Source: Patulibacter minatonensis DSM 18081
GTDB lineage: Bacteria > Actinomycetota > Thermoleophilia > Solirubrobacterales > Solirubrobacteraceae
Length of the DNA: 64,000 nucleotides
Direction: 5' to 3'
NCBI RefSeq assembly: GCF_000519325.1
Contig: NZ_KI912613.1
Coordinates: forward strand, 3,987,859-4,051,858
Shown here: piece after piece, positions 1-9,132 of the stretch
Layout: each line of letters begins with the position of its first letter
Position numbering within the stretch: position 1 is the first letter of the stretch
Position numbers and translations under genes: made by a program
The notes under the pieces: model-generated
The model's input: only the letters and a program-made list of their open reading frames with translations
Databases searched by the model: none
What the model was told of the DNA's origin: nothing

Positions 1-2
1 GC

Positions 3-290
3 GTGCGCAACGAGCTCCTCTGCCGCCTCACCGCCGACGTCACCGGGCGCACCGTCCTGACCGGCCCGGTCGAGGGCACCGGCATGGGCAACGTGCTCGT
101 GCAGCTCCGCGCCGCCGGCGAGGTCGGCTCGCTCGCAGAGCTGCGCGCCGTCGCCGCCGCGTCCGCCGCGCCCCGCGCGTACGAGCCCGCCGGCGACCGC
201 GCCGCGGCCGACGACCTGTACCGCCGCTTCCTCCGGGTCGCGGACCTCGCCCCGCCCGCCCGGGCCGCGACACCCACCCCTTCCGCATGA
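3..290 (+). CDS. rhaB: Rhamnulokinase, C-terminal fragment (cut by window edge)
   Basis: Only the last 95 residues are in the window; the gene begins upstream. The segment opens with RNELLCRLTADVTGR, then a GPVEGTGMGNVLVQLRAAGE stretch. Both are typical of the final ATP-binding lobe of FGGY-family sugar kinases, in particular rhamnulokinase, which phosphorylates L-rhamnulose at C1. The next gene is L-rhamnose isomerase and the one after that the rhamnulose-1-phosphate aldolase fusion, which fixes the substrate as rhamnulose rather than xylulose or glycerol. The stop overlaps an ATG of the next gene (ATGA at 287-290), consistent with one operon. The ~30 residues at the C-terminus are Ala/Pro rich and poorly conserved. 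Confidence 0.8.
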   Translation: MRNELLCRLTADVTGRTVLTGPVEGTGMGNVLVQLRAAGEVGSLAELRAVAAASAAPRAYEPAGDRAAADDLYRRFLRVADLAPPARAATPTPSA

Positions 291-319
291 CCCCCGAGAA
301 CCGAGGACCGAAGAGCCCC

Positions 320-1546
320 ATGAGCACCGACTACGAGCACCTCGCCGCGAAGCTGACCGACCAGGGGGTCGACGTCGCGGCCGTCCGTGCGCGCCTGTCC
401 GAGCTCGTCGTCGAGGTCCCGTCGTGGGGCTTCGGGGACTCCGGCACGCGCTTCGCGACGTTCCTCCAGGACGGTCGCCCGCGCACCGTGCTCGAGCGCC
501 TCGACGACGCCGCCGAGGTCCAGCGGCTCTCCGGCGCGTCGTCCCGCGTGGCGCTCCACATCCCGTGGGACGCCGTCGACGACTACGCGCAGCTCGGCCG
601 CGAGATCACCGACCGCGGCCTGACCGTCGGCACGATCAACCCGAACCTGTTCCAGGACGTCGACTACAAGCTCGGCTCGATCACGAACCCCGACGCCGGG
701 ATCCGCCGCAAGGCGACCGACCACCTGCTCGAGTGCGGGCAGATCGCCCACGCGACCGGCTCCGACGCGCTGTCGCTGTGGTTCGCCGACGGGACGAACT
801 ACGTCGGCCAGGACGATCTGCTCGCCCGCCGTCACCGCATGCGCGAGGCGCTGCAGGAGCTGCACGCCGCCACCGGGTCCATTGATGGGGATCCCGCCCA
901 CCCCGCGCTCGCCCTGCTCGTCGAGTACAAGCTCTACGAACCGGCGTTCTACGCGACCGACCTCGCCGACTGGGGCTCCGCCGCCCTGCTCTGCCGCGAG
1001 ATCGGCGAGCGCGCGCAGGTCCTCGTCGACCTCGGCCACCACGCCCACGGCGTGAACATCGAGCAGATCGTCGCGATCCTCGCGAGCTACGGCCTGCTCG
1101 GCGGCTTCCACACCAACGACCGGCGCTACGGCGACGACGACCTCATCACCGGGTCCGTCAACCCGTTCGCGCTGTTCTCGATCTTCACCGAGCTGACGGC
1201 CCTGCCGCAGCTGCCCCGCATCTCGATCGACCAGGGCCACAACGTCGAGACGAAGGTCGAGGCGATCCTGCGGTCCGTCCTGAACATCCAGGACAGCTAC
1301 GCGAAGGCGCTCCTGGTCGATCGCGCCGCGCTCGCGGAGGCCCAGGCCGCCGGCGACGTCAACCGCGCGCACGGCCTGCTGACCGACGCATTCGCCACCG
1401 ACGTCCGCCCGCTGACCGCGAGCGTGCGCGAGGCGAAGGGTGCAGCCGCGGATCCCGTCGCGGCCCTGCGTTCGGGCGGCTACCCCCAGAGGATCGTCGA
1501 CGCGCGCGGCAGGGCCGCCGGCGTCGCGGGGGGATGGGGCCGATGA
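320..1546 (+). CDS. rhaI: L-rhamnose isomerase (Pseudomonas stutzeri RhaI type)
   Basis: Interconverts L-rhamnose and L-rhamnulose in the cytoplasm, the first step of rhamnose catabolism. The 408-residue protein has the xylose-isomerase-like TIM-barrel pattern of this family: HIPWDAVDDY near the N-terminus, ADGTNYVGQDD and LLVEYKLYEPAFY in the middle, DLGHHAHGVNIEQIVA, then GGFHTNDRRYGDDDL and ISIDQGHNVE, which carry the metal-binding Glu, Asp and His residues. I chose the ATG at 320 because GAGG at 303-306 precedes it. An in-frame ATG at 287 overlapping the kinase stop would add 11 residues and cannot be excluded. It is followed after 124 bp by the aldolase/dehydrogenase fusion that uses the phosphorylated product. 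Confidence 0.9.
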   Translation: MSTDYEHLAAKLTDQGVDVAAVRARLSELVVEVPSWGFGDSGTRFATFLQDGRPRTVLERLDDAAEVQRLSGASSRVALHIPWDAVDDYAQLGREITDRGLTVGTINPNLFQDVDYKLGSITNPDAGIRRKATDHLLECGQIAHATGSDALSLWFADGTNYVGQDDLLARRHRMREALQELHAATGSIDGDPAHPALALLVEYKLYEPAFYATDLADWGSAALLCREIGERAQVLVDLGHHAHGVNIEQIVAILASYGLLGGFHTNDRRYGDDDLITGSVNPFALFSIFTELTALPQLPRISIDQGHNVETKVEAILRSVLNIQDSYAKALLVDRAALAEAQAAGDVNRAHGLLTDAFATDVRPLTASVREAKGAAADPVAALRSGGYPQRIVDARGRAAGVAGGWGR

Positions 1547-1670
1547 GCGCCGCAGCCGCGGCGGGGCCGCGTCGGCCCCGTCCCCTGGATCTCGCGCCGC
1601 CCACCCCGATGAGCGCCCGCACCACCACTTCCGTCACCACGACCTGCCCCGCGCAGCACGAGGACCACCG

Positions 1671-3788
1671 ATGAGCACCACCACCCCGCACCTCGTCTCC
1701 CTGGCCGAGGACCTCTGGCCGGCGGACGCCGCCGAGGTCCCGACCGACCCGCTCGGGCAGGTCGTGCTCGCCTCGCACCTCCTCGGCGCGAACCGCGCGG
1801 TCGCGAACATCGGCGGCGGCAACACGTCCGCGAAGGGCACCGCGACGGACCACACCGGCCGCGAGGTCCGCGCCATGTGGATCAAGGGGTCGGGCTCCGA
1901 TCTGGCGACGATGACCGAGGCGAACTTCACCGGCCTGAAGCTCGACGACCTGCTGCCGCTCATGGACCGCCCGGAGATGCCCGACGAGGAGATGGTGGCC
2001 TACGTCGGGCGCTCGATGCTCGACCCGGCGATGCCCCGCGGCTCGATCGAGACGCTGCTGCACGCGTTCATCCCCGCCGACCACGTCCACCACACGCACC
2101 CCGACGGCATCAACGTCATCGCGGGCGCGAAGAACGGCGAGGCCTTGATCGCGGAGTGCTTCGGCGACCGCGCGATCTGGGTCCCGTACATCCGCCCGGG
2201 CTTCACGCTCGCCAAGCAGATCGGCGAGGCCGTCCGCGACCACCCGGCCGCCGAGCTCGTCGTCCTGGGCAAGCACGGCCTCGTGGTCTGGGGCGACACG
2301 GCGGAGGACACCTACCGCCGGACGATCTCGATCATCAACGAGGGCGCGGCCTTCATGAACGAGAAGGCCGCCGGGGCCGTGCGCTTCGGCGGCGTCGCCC
2401 CCGAGGCCTCGGCGCTCGACGACGCCGGCCGTCAGGCCGTCCTCGACGTCGTCCTGCCGTCGCTGCGCGGCGCGGTCTCCAGCGAGCGGTCGAAGGTGCT
2501 GCTCGTCGACCGGTCGGCCCCGGCGCTCGAGTTCGTCACGAGCGTCCGCGCCCCCGAGCTCGTGACGGTCGGTGCTGCGTGCCCTGACCACCTGGTCCAC
2601 ACGAAGATGCTGCCGATGTGGGTGCCGTTCGACCCGTCGACGGAGGACGCGTCGGTGCTGAAGGAGCGCGTCGTCGAACGCGCGGCCGCCTACCGCGAGC
2701 AGTACGCCGCCTACCACGCGGCGAACGCCGAGAACCCGGACGTCCGCATGCCGGGCACCGAGGCCGGAGCCGTCCCGATCTCCGACCCCGACCCGCGCGT
2801 CGTCCTGATCCAGCACGTCGGGCTCGTCGGCGTCGCCCCGACCCCGAAGGGCGCGTCGCTGTCGCGCGACCTCTACCACCGGGCGATCGAGGTGATGGCC
2901 GGCGCCGACGCCGTCGACGAGTTCGTCTCGCTGACCGCCGACGAGAGCTTCGCCGTCGAGTACTGGCCGCTCGAGCTCTACAAGCTCTCGCTGGCCCCGG
3001 CGCCCGGCGAGCTGCAGGGCAAGGTCGCGTTCGTGACCGGCGCGGGCGGCGGCATCGGCCGCGCGATCTCGGCCGAGCTGTCCGCCGCGGGCGCGGTGAT
3101 CGCCGGCTTCGACCTCGACGCCGACGGTGCGTCCGAGGCCGCCGGCCCGCTCGGGATCGGCATCGGCGGCGACGTGACGTCCGAGCAGTCGGTCGCCGAC
3201 GCGTACCTCGAGGCCGTCCGGGCGTTCGGCGGCGTCGACATCCTCGTCAGCAACGCCGGGATCGCGTCGAGCTCCGCGATCGAGGACACGACGCTCGAGG
3301 AGTGGGAGCGCAACCACCGCATCCTCGGCACCGGCTACTTCCTCGTGTCGAAGGAGGCGTTCCGGATCATGCGCGAGCAGGGGACGGGCGGCTCGATCGT
3401 CTTCATCTCCTCGAAGAACGCCCTGGTCGCCGGGAAGAACGCCTCGGCGTACTCGACGGCGAAGGCCGCCGAGCTGCACCTCGCCCGCTGCCTCGCCGAG
3501 GAGGGCGGCGCCGACGGGATCCGCGTCAACACGGTCAACCCGGACGCCGTCCTGCGCGGCTCGAAGATCTGGCAGGGCAACTGGCGCGAGGAGCGGGCCG
3601 CGAACTACGGCCTGGACCCCGCGGAGCTCGAGGAGCACTACCGCCAGCGCAACACGCTGAAGGTCCTGATCCTCCCGGAGGACATCGCCCAGTCGACGCT
3701 GCACTTCGCCTCCGAGGCGCGGTCGGGCAAGTCGACGGGCAACATCCTGAACGTCGACGGTGGGGTGCCGGCGGCCTACACGCGGTAG
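1671..3788 (+). CDS. rhaEW: Bifunctional rhamnulose-1-phosphate aldolase / short-chain (lactaldehyde) dehydrogenase
   Basis: A 705-residue fusion. The N-terminal half (about 1-430) is a class II aldolase domain: NIGGGNTSAKG near residue 45 and HTHPDGINVI near 140 provide the zinc histidines. It splits L-rhamnulose-1-phosphate to dihydroxyacetone phosphate and L-lactaldehyde. The C-terminal half (about 445-705) is a short-chain dehydrogenase: TGAGGGIGRA cofactor loop near 455, NAGIA, and the catalytic YSTAK near 593. It is expected to oxidise or reduce the lactaldehyde. This fusion replaces separate RhaD and aldehyde dehydrogenase genes in several Bacillus, Chloroflexi and Actinobacteria. ATG 1671 follows GAGG at 1660-1663. 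It is probably the last gene of the rhamnose operon. Confidence 0.92.
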   Translation: MSTTTPHLVSLAEDLWPADAAEVPTDPLGQVVLASHLLGANRAVANIGGGNTSAKGTATDHTGREVRAMWIKGSGSDLATMTEANFTGLKLDDLLPLMDRPEMPDEEMVAYVGRSMLDPAMPRGSIETLLHAFIPADHVHHTHPDGINVIAGAKNGEALIAECFGDRAIWVPYIRPGFTLAKQIGEAVRDHPAAELVVLGKHGLVVWGDTAEDTYRRTISIINEGAAFMNEKAAGAVRFGGVAPEASALDDAGRQAVLDVVLPSLRGAVSSERSKVLLVDRSAPALEFVTSVRAPELVTVGAACPDHLVHTKMLPMWVPFDPSTEDASVLKERVVERAAAYREQYAAYHAANAENPDVRMPGTEAGAVPISDPDPRVVLIQHVGLVGVAPTPKGASLSRDLYHRAIEVMAGADAVDEFVSLTADESFAVEYWPLELYKLSLAPAPGELQGKVAFVTGAGGGIGRAISAELSAAGAVIAGFDLDADGASEAAGPLGIGIGGDVTSEQSVADAYLEAVRAFGGVDILVSNAGIASSSAIEDTTLEEWERNHRILGTGYFLVSKEAFRIMREQGTGGSIVFISSKNALVAGKNASAYSTAKAAELHLARCLAEEGGADGIRVNTVNPDAVLRGSKIWQGNWREERAANYGLDPAELEEHYRQRNTLKVLILPEDIAQSTLHFASEARSGKSTGNILNVDGGVPAAYTR

Positions 3789-3802
3789 GACGTAGGCGGC
3801 AG

Positions 3803-3817
3803 CGCGCGAGTCGCGCG
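3803..3817. terminator. Short GC hairpin between convergent genes
   Basis: CGCGCG, loop AGT, CGCGCG. It lies 14 bp after the rhamnose operon stop and 7 bp before the end of the opposing small gene. There is no T-tract, so this is only a weak candidate for a bidirectional terminator. Confidence 0.3.
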
Positions 3818-3824
3818 GCGGGGA

Positions 3825-4121
3825 TCAGCCGCCGCCTCCTCCGCCGTCGCCTCCGCCACCGCCGTCGCCGCCACCCCAGCCTCCGCCGTCGCCGCCGCCG
3901 CCCCAGCCGCCGTCACCGCCGTGGTGGTGGTGGCCACCGCCGTCGCCCGTTCCGCCGACGAACCCGGAGCCGCTGGACCACCCGTCGCCGCGGCGTCGGC
4001 GGTTCGCCCCCGGTCCAGACGTCCTCCAGACGAAGCCGACCAGGAACACCATCAGGGCGATCGCGACGACGATGCCGATGAGACCGTCGGAGGACGCGAG
4101 CGGCGGGACCATGCCGAGCAT
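3825..4121 (-). CDS. Small membrane protein with Gly/His/Trp-rich tail
   Basis: A 98-residue protein of unknown function. It has a single hydrophobic span (GIVVAIALMVFLVGFVW, about residues 15-32), then a basic patch (RRRRG), then a tail of Gly, Asp, Trp and a run of four His. The tail looks like disordered low-complexity sequence that could bind metal or simply act as a spacer; nothing in it defines a function. Two ATG codons (4121 and 4112) could serve as start and neither has a clear Shine-Dalgarno. The GC-rich glycine codons also produce long shadow frames on the other strand, so the exact limits are uncertain. Confidence 0.5.
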   Translation of the reverse strand: MLGMVPPLASSDGLIGIVVAIALMVFLVGFVWRTSGPGANRRRRGDGWSSGSGFVGGTGDGGGHHHHGGDGGWGGGGDGGGWGGGDGGGGGDGGGGGG

Positions 4122-4258
4122 GGTCCCAGGCGCCACGGGCAGTGTCGACGTTCCGGGGCGGTTCTCCGGGGGACGCCGCGGTCCTCGCACGCTCGTCCGG
4201 CGCCCGATTCGCGCCCGACCGGACGACGCCGACGCGGCGCTGGGACGCCCCGTCGGGC

Positions 4259-4789
4259 TCAGCCCTGTCGCGCCCGGTGCGCCGCGATGAACGCGCGACC
4301 CGGCGCAGGGTCGACCCCGAGGGCCGCCGCGTACCGCTCGTGGTCGGCCTCCCACGTCGCGTGTGCCTCCTCCTCCGACCGCGGCTCGCCGTCGAGCAGC
4401 GGGCCGAGGCGCGACACGTACGCGTGCCAGCCCGTCGCCGTCTGCGCGATCGGGGTGCCCTCGCCGAAGACGTGCGTGAAGACGAGCCGGCAGCCGCCCT
4501 CGACGACGGTCAGCTCGAACGCATAGCGCTCCCCGGCGAACGTCCACTCCAGGCGCTCCGGGGCATCGGCCACGAGGACCTCGCCGGACATCCCGAAGGC
4601 CTCGAGCGTCTCGCCGGCGGCCGGCGTCCACTCTGCGGCCGCCGGGAACCACTGCCCGAGTTCCGCGGGGACGCTGACCGCCCGCCACACGCGCTCGATC
4701 GGGTGGGGGAGCGTGCGCTCGAAGCGCAGCGCCGGCCGGCCGTCGATGGTCTCCAGGGTGCCGTCGGGCTCGACGGATCCGTCGCTCAT
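4259..4789 (-). CDS. SRPBCC (AHSA1-type) domain protein
   Basis: A 176-residue protein with the helix-grip START/Bet v1-like fold of the AHSA1 family. RFERTLPHPIERVWRAVSVPAELGQWFP near residues 23-50 is the standard opening, and LEWTFAGERYAFEL and ATGWHAYVSRLGPLLDG are the usual later blocks. Members bind hydrophobic ligands, but their roles are mostly unknown. Its start overlaps the stop of the upstream ArsR gene by 4 bp, so the two are translationally coupled. ArsR-SRPBCC pairs are a common arrangement in actinobacteria in which the regulator controls its partner. No enzymatic activity can be inferred. Confidence 0.8.
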   Translation of the reverse strand: MSDGSVEPDGTLETIDGRPALRFERTLPHPIERVWRAVSVPAELGQWFPAAAEWTPAAGETLEAFGMSGEVLVADAPERLEWTFAGERYAFELTVVEGGCRLVFTHVFGEGTPIAQTATGWHAYVSRLGPLLDGEPRSEEEAHATWEADHERYAAALGVDPAPGRAFIAAHRARQG

Positions 4790-5088
4790 GGGTGCTCCTC
4801 CAGGTGTCGTTCGAGGGCGTCGAGGCGATTCGACCAGTACACGCGGTACGGCGCGATCCATTGGTCGACCTCGACGAGGGGGTCCGGGCGCAGGGAGTAG
4901 AGCCGCCGCCGGCCGTCGGTCCGCACGTTGACGAGGCCGGCCTCGCGCAGGACCCGCAGGTGCTTGGACACACCCGGCTGGCTCAGGTCGAGGCGCTCGA
5001 CGAGGTCGCCGGCGGGTCGCTCGCCGTCGCGGAGCAGGTCGAGGATCCGCCGGCGGTGAGGCTCGGCCAGGGCGGCGTAGGCGCTCAT
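4786..5088 (-). CDS. ArsR-family transcriptional regulator
   Basis: A 100-residue winged-helix regulator: AALAEPHRRRILDLLRDGERPAGDLVERL, then the recognition helix LSQPGVSKHLRVLREAGLV and the wing NVRTDGRRRLYSL. No metal-binding cysteine motif is visible, so it is not an obvious metal sensor. I prefer ATG 5088 (MSAYAAL) to ATG 5097 because a CAATAT -10 box (minus strand, 5103-5098) would place transcription start at about 5091 and overlap the earlier codon. It probably represses itself and the coupled SRPBCC gene through the dyad at 5094-5114. Confidence 0.85.
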   Translation of the reverse strand: MSAYAALAEPHRRRILDLLRDGERPAGDLVERLDLSQPGVSKHLRVLREAGLVNVRTDGRRRLYSLRPDPLVEVDQWIAPYRVYWSNRLDALERHLEEHP

Positions 5089-5093
5089 GCGGT

Positions 5094-5114
5094 CCATATT
5101 GCCACACGGTTATG
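5094..5114. promoter_or_regulatory. Candidate ArsR operator overlapping the arsR promoter
   Basis: An AT-richer patch (CATATTGCC, ACAC, GGTTATG) with imperfect dyad symmetry in a very GC-rich background. It covers the predicted -10 and start of the arsR-SRPBCC operon and lies between that operon and ftsK. Its position fits autorepression, but the binding site is inferred. Confidence 0.4.
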
Positions 5115-5224
5115 CGTTGCGGCGAGGTGTTCTGCGGTCGGACGCGCGTTTTTCCCGCAACGTGCGGCCGTCCGGCCCACCGGGGGAGGATCGCCGGGGC
5201 CCGGGGCGAACCACGTGGGTGAGC

Positions 5225-8221
5225 ATGAGCAGCCGTCCTCGCACCCCTGCCCGCAACGCGTCCGGCGCGAAGCCGCCCTCCCGTCCGCGGGCGGGGGCCA
5301 AGGGCGCACCGAAGAAGCCCGCCCCGCGCGGCGGCCAGACCGGTCGCGGCAAGGCGGTCGGGCAACGGACCGCCGCCGGGGCGCCCGCGCAGCGCGGGCC
5401 GCTCTCGCAGCGCCAGTTCGACCAGATCGGCCTGTCGCTCCTGGCGCTGGCGGTCTTCCTCGTCTTCCTGATGTACCTGGGCTCCTGGGGCGGCGCGATC
5501 GGCGACGGCCTCGTCGGTGGCCTGCGCAGCCTCTTCGGGCAGGTCGCGTACCTGACCCCGCCGATCGTGGCCGCGACCGGCATCCTCCTGATCCTCCGAC
5601 CGCTGCTGCCCGCACTGCGCCCGTTCCGCTTCGGCGGCGTGCTCCTCGTCCTCGCGATCGAGCTGCTCCTCGCGTCGGGCACGTTCGGGCTCGGCGGCGG
5701 CGCCGGGCGCGGCGAGCTGTGGAGCGCCGACGTCGTCCGACCGCGCGGCGGCCTCGTCGGGGACGCCATGTACTGGGGCATCTCGAGCCTCCTGGGTGCC
5801 ATCGGCGCGCACGTGGTCGCGGTGACGATGGCGCTGGCCGGCGCCCTGCTCCTGACGGGCGCGTCCGTCGCGTCGATCGTCGCCCGCACGGGGGAGGGCC
5901 TGCGGCAGACGACGACGGCCTTCCGCCGCGTCGACGACGAGCGGTGGGACGCAGGGCGCGACGACGACGTCCTCGAGATCCCGGTCCGCCCGCGTCGGCG
6001 CGCCGAGGCCGACGGTCGCGGGAAGGACGACGGCACGCCGCGTCCGACGCCCCCGAAGAAGGCGAAGCAGGCGACCGGCGAGGGGCCGGCACCCGTCGGC
6101 CTGCCCGGGGCCGACGAGGACGCCGCACCCGAGTTCCCGCCGCTGCCTCCCCGTCGCGGTCGGGCCGCGCCGCCGGACTCCGACGGCGACATCGCGGCCT
6201 CCCGCGGCGAGCAGGTCCAGGCGTCCCGTGGCGAGGACGTGCGGGCCTCCCGCGGGCCGCGCCGCCCCGACGCCGCCGGTCCCGAGCTGGACGGCGCCCT
6301 GCGCTACCCCGACCTCTTCGGCGAGGAGGGCGAGGTGCGGCTCGACCTCGGCACGCCCACGGGCGACGCCACGGCGGACACGCAGGACCTCGACGACGAG
6401 CCGACGGTCGTCGTCCCGCCGCGGGCCGGCCCCCGGCGCTCCGCCGCGGGCGGCACCCCGCGGCACCTCCGCGTCGCCGACGAGCGGTCGGACGCCCAGG
6501 AGGACGAGGTCCCGCACGTCGTCCCGGCCCCGCGCACGGAGGAGTCCGACGGCACCGACGCGGACGACGACGCCCCCGTGGCGCCCCGCCCGACGCTCGC
6601 CGAGCTGCGGTCCCGCCAGCCGATGGCGGGCGAGCTCGACGCGCCCGAGGAGGGCTACGTCCTCCCCGACCCCGAGCTCCTGAAGGTCTCCACCAGCGAC
6701 CAGCTGCGCCCCGACACCGCCGGCCAGGCGGAGACCGCGCACGCCCTGATCGAGGCGCTCGCCCACTTCAAGGTCGAGGCGAAGGTCATCGGCACGATCG
6801 CCGGCCCGCACATCACCCGCTACGAGCTGAAGCTCGCGCCCGGCATCAAGATGTCGAAGGTCGCCCAGCTGAAGGACGACCTCGCCTACGCGCTGGCCGC
6901 CACGGACATCCGCATCCTCGCGCCGGTCCCGGGGAAGACCGCCGTCGGCGTCGAGGTCCCGAACGCGCGGCGCCGCATCGTCCACCTCGGCGACGTCTAC
7001 GGCGACCCGCCTGAGGACGCGTCCCCGCTCACGGTCTGGCTCGGCAAGGACGTCTCCGGAGCCCCGATCTACGCCGACCTGGCGAAGATGCCGCACATGC
7101 TCGTCGCGGGCACCACCGGCGCCGGCAAGTCGGGCTGCGTCAACGCGATGCTCTCGTCGATCCTGTTGCACGCCACCCCGGACGACGTGCGTCTGGTCCT
7201 CGTCGACCCCAAGCAGGTCGAGCTGAACCACTACGAGGCGATCCCGCACCTGCTGACGCCGGTCATCACGAGCCCGAAGATGGCGGCCAACGCGCTCCAG
7301 AACCTCGTGCGCGAGATGGAGTGGCGCTACGGGATCATGAGCGTCAAGAAGACCCGCTCGCTGATCGAGCTGAACAAGGTCCGGGTCGACGACGGCGACG
7401 AGCCGCTGCCGTACATCCTGTGCGTCATCGACGAGCTCGCCGACCTCATGATGGTCGCACCGGCCGACGTGGAGGACGCGATCATCCGCATCGCGCAGAA
7501 GGCCCGTGCCGTCGGCATCCACCTCGTGCTGGCGACGCAGTCCCCGCGCGTGGACGTCATCACCGGGATGATCAAGGCGAACGTGCCGTCCCGGATCGCG
7601 TTCTCCGTGTCGTCGCAGACCGACTCGCGCGTCATCCTCGACCAGAACGGTGCCGAGTCGCTGCTCGGCCGCGGCGACATGCTCTTCAACCCGGTCGGGT
7701 CGTCGAAGCTCACCCGCATCCAGGGCGCGTACATCGACGAGGCCGAGATCGCCGCGCTGACCGAGCACTGGGCGAAGCAGGGCGAACCCGAGATCCGGGA
7801 GGACCTCCTCCAGGCCGTGGAGGACGAGGCCCCCGAGGAGGCCGCCGAGGAGGACCCCAACGACGCGGACGCCGATCCGCTGCTCGCCGACGCCGTCGAG
7901 ATGGTCGTCGAGATGGGCGCCGCGTCGACGTCGGGCCTCCAGCGCCGGCTGCGCGTCGGGTACACCCGCGCCGGTCGCCTCGTGGACATGATGGAGCGCC
8001 GAGGGATCATCTCCGGGTTCGAGGGCAGCAAGTCCCGACAGGTGCTCGTCCAGCCCATGGACCTGCCGCGCGTCCTCGCACAGATCCGGGGCAAGGCGGC
8101 CGGCGCCGGGGCCGACGCGGGGGCGGGCGGGGATCCCATCCCTCCCCACGCGCCGCCGGCGGGCGACACCTCCGACGACCGGACCGGCGACCACGCCGTG
8201 CTGGGTTCCGGGGGCGAGTGA
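5225..8221 (+). CDS. ftsK: DNA translocase FtsK/SpoIIIE
   Basis: A 998-residue septal DNA pump that moves chromosomes through the closing division septum. After a basic N-terminus there are membrane spans from about residue 68 to 220 (for example LSLLALAVFLVFLMYLGSW). A long Asp/Pro/Arg-rich linker follows (about 230-480) with a small repeat of the type QASRGED, then the alpha/beta motor with Walker A GTTGAGKSG near 628 and Walker B CVIDELADLMM near 732. The C-terminal gamma winged helix (about 880-945, with RLRVGYTRAGRLVDMMERRG) reads polar DNA guide sequences. ATG 5225 is chosen; GTG 5219 is an in-frame alternative two codons earlier. It is followed 104 bp later by the RodZ-like gene. Confidence 0.95.
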   Translation: MSSRPRTPARNASGAKPPSRPRAGAKGAPKKPAPRGGQTGRGKAVGQRTAAGAPAQRGPLSQRQFDQIGLSLLALAVFLVFLMYLGSWGGAIGDGLVGGLRSLFGQVAYLTPPIVAATGILLILRPLLPALRPFRFGGVLLVLAIELLLASGTFGLGGGAGRGELWSADVVRPRGGLVGDAMYWGISSLLGAIGAHVVAVTMALAGALLLTGASVASIVARTGEGLRQTTTAFRRVDDERWDAGRDDDVLEIPVRPRRRAEADGRGKDDGTPRPTPPKKAKQATGEGPAPVGLPGADEDAAPEFPPLPPRRGRAAPPDSDGDIAASRGEQVQASRGEDVRASRGPRRPDAAGPELDGALRYPDLFGEEGEVRLDLGTPTGDATADTQDLDDEPTVVVPPRAGPRRSAAGGTPRHLRVADERSDAQEDEVPHVVPAPRTEESDGTDADDDAPVAPRPTLAELRSRQPMAGELDAPEEGYVLPDPELLKVSTSDQLRPDTAGQAETAHALIEALAHFKVEAKVIGTIAGPHITRYELKLAPGIKMSKVAQLKDDLAYALAATDIRILAPVPGKTAVGVEVPNARRRIVHLGDVYGDPPEDASPLTVWLGKDVSGAPIYADLAKMPHMLVAGTTGAGKSGCVNAMLSSILLHATPDDVRLVLVDPKQVELNHYEAIPHLLTPVITSPKMAANALQNLVREMEWRYGIMSVKKTRSLIELNKVRVDDGDEPLPYILCVIDELADLMMVAPADVEDAIIRIAQKARAVGIHLVLATQSPRVDVITGMIKANVPSRIAFSVSSQTDSRVILDQNGAESLLGRGDMLFNPVGSSKLTRIQGAYIDEAEIAALTEHWAKQGEPEIREDLLQAVEDEAPEEAAEEDPNDADADPLLADAVEMVVEMGAASTSGLQRRLRVGYTRAGRLVDMMERRGIISGFEGSKSRQVLVQPMDLPRVLAQIRGKAAGAGADAGAGGDPIPPHAPPAGDTSDDRTGDHAVLGSGGE

Positions 8222-8310
8222 CCCCCGTCGCGCACCCCCGGGACGGGGCGTCCGCCGCCGCCCCGCGGTCGCCGTCCGTCCCCCCGCGCCGCCCGTCCGC
8301 GCGCGGCCGA

Positions 8311-8316
8311 TAGCCT
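8311..8316 (+). promoter_or_regulatory. -10 box (TAGCCT) of the rodZ-like/cinA operon
   Basis: TAGCCT ends 9 nt before the ATG at 8326. Transcription would start 2-4 nt before the start codon, giving an almost leaderless mRNA. Confidence 0.5.
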
Positions 8317-8325
8317 TCCCGGTCA

Positions 8326-9132
8326 ATGCCAGAGATCGGCGTCACCCTGCGCGAGGCCCGCATGCGCGCCGGCATCGACATCGCGGAGGTCGAATCGCGG
8401 ACCAAGATCCGCGCCAAGTACCTCCGTGCCCTCGAGAACGAGGAGTGGAGCCTGCTCCCGGGCACGACGTTCGTGAAGAGCTTCCTGCGCACCTACGCGG
8501 AGGCCCTGGGACTCGACGCCAAGCTGCTCGTCGAGGAGTACAAGTTCCGCCACGAGCCCTACGAGGTCGGCGGCGCGCAGAACGGCGGGACCCAGCGCGG
8601 GCGACGCGGTGGCGGCCGGCGAGCCGGTGGCGGCGGGGCGTTCGGTCCGCAGAAGCGCACCAACCTGATCCCGATCCTCGTCCTCCTGATCGTCGTCGCC
8701 GGCGCGATCTACGCGGTCCTCGAGCTCAGCAAGAACGAGAAGGAGCCGACGCCGCCCGCCGCCACGACCACGGCCGAGCGTCAGCCGCAGCGCGCGTCCG
8801 ACCAGGCCGCGGCCGACCGGGCGGAGGCCCGCCGGAAGAAGCGCCTGGTCCGCCTGCGGATCCAGGCGCCCTCCACCGAGTCGGCGTCGGTCTGCGTCAA
8901 GGACGCGTCAGGCAGGACGGTCCTGAACGAGCCGGAGCTCGCCGCGCGCCGGCGGACGAAGGTCGTCAACTCGCGCGAGTTCCTGCTCGTGACGACGGCC
9001 GGGGCGCGCGTGTTCGACGGGTCCAGGCGCCTGCGGGTCCCGGCCGACAGCCGCAACGTGATCTCGTACAGGATCGTCAAGCGCAAGGTCACCCGGCTGA
9101 CCGGGTCGCGGAAGCCGAGCTGCTCGTCGTGA
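8326..9132 (+). CDS. RodZ-like helix-turn-helix membrane protein
   Basis: A 268-residue protein. Residues 5-80 form a HTH_25-type domain (VTLREARMRAGIDIAEVESR through GTTFVKSFLRTYAEALGLD), a glycine/arginine-rich stretch follows, and one membrane span lies at about 114-134. A periplasmic-side domain at about 165-265 resembles DUF4115 (SVCVKDASGRTVLNE). In other bacteria RodZ links MreB to the envelope to keep rod shape; members without MreB occur in actinobacteria, so the function here is inferred from architecture. It sits between ftsK and cinA, and its TGA overlaps the GTG start of cinA. Confidence 0.75.
   Translation: MPEIGVTLREARMRAGIDIAEVESRTKIRAKYLRALENEEWSLLPGTTFVKSFLRTYAEALGLDAKLLVEEYKFRHEPYEVGGAQNGGTQRGRRGGGRRAGGGGAFGPQKRTNLIPILVLLIVVAGAIYAVLELSKNEKEPTPPAATTTAERQPQRASDQAAADRAEARRKKRLVRLRIQAPSTESASVCVKDASGRTVLNEPELAARRRTKVVNSREFLLVTTAGARVFDGSRRLRVPADSRNVISYRIVKRKVTRLTGSRKPSCSS

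Noticed and set aside
4259-8326. A 1355-residue open frame on the minus strand
   Set aside because: It is the antisense of ftsK and neighbours. Its translation is Arg/Gly/Pro low-complexity with no domain; only its last ~176 codons (the SRPBCC gene) are real.
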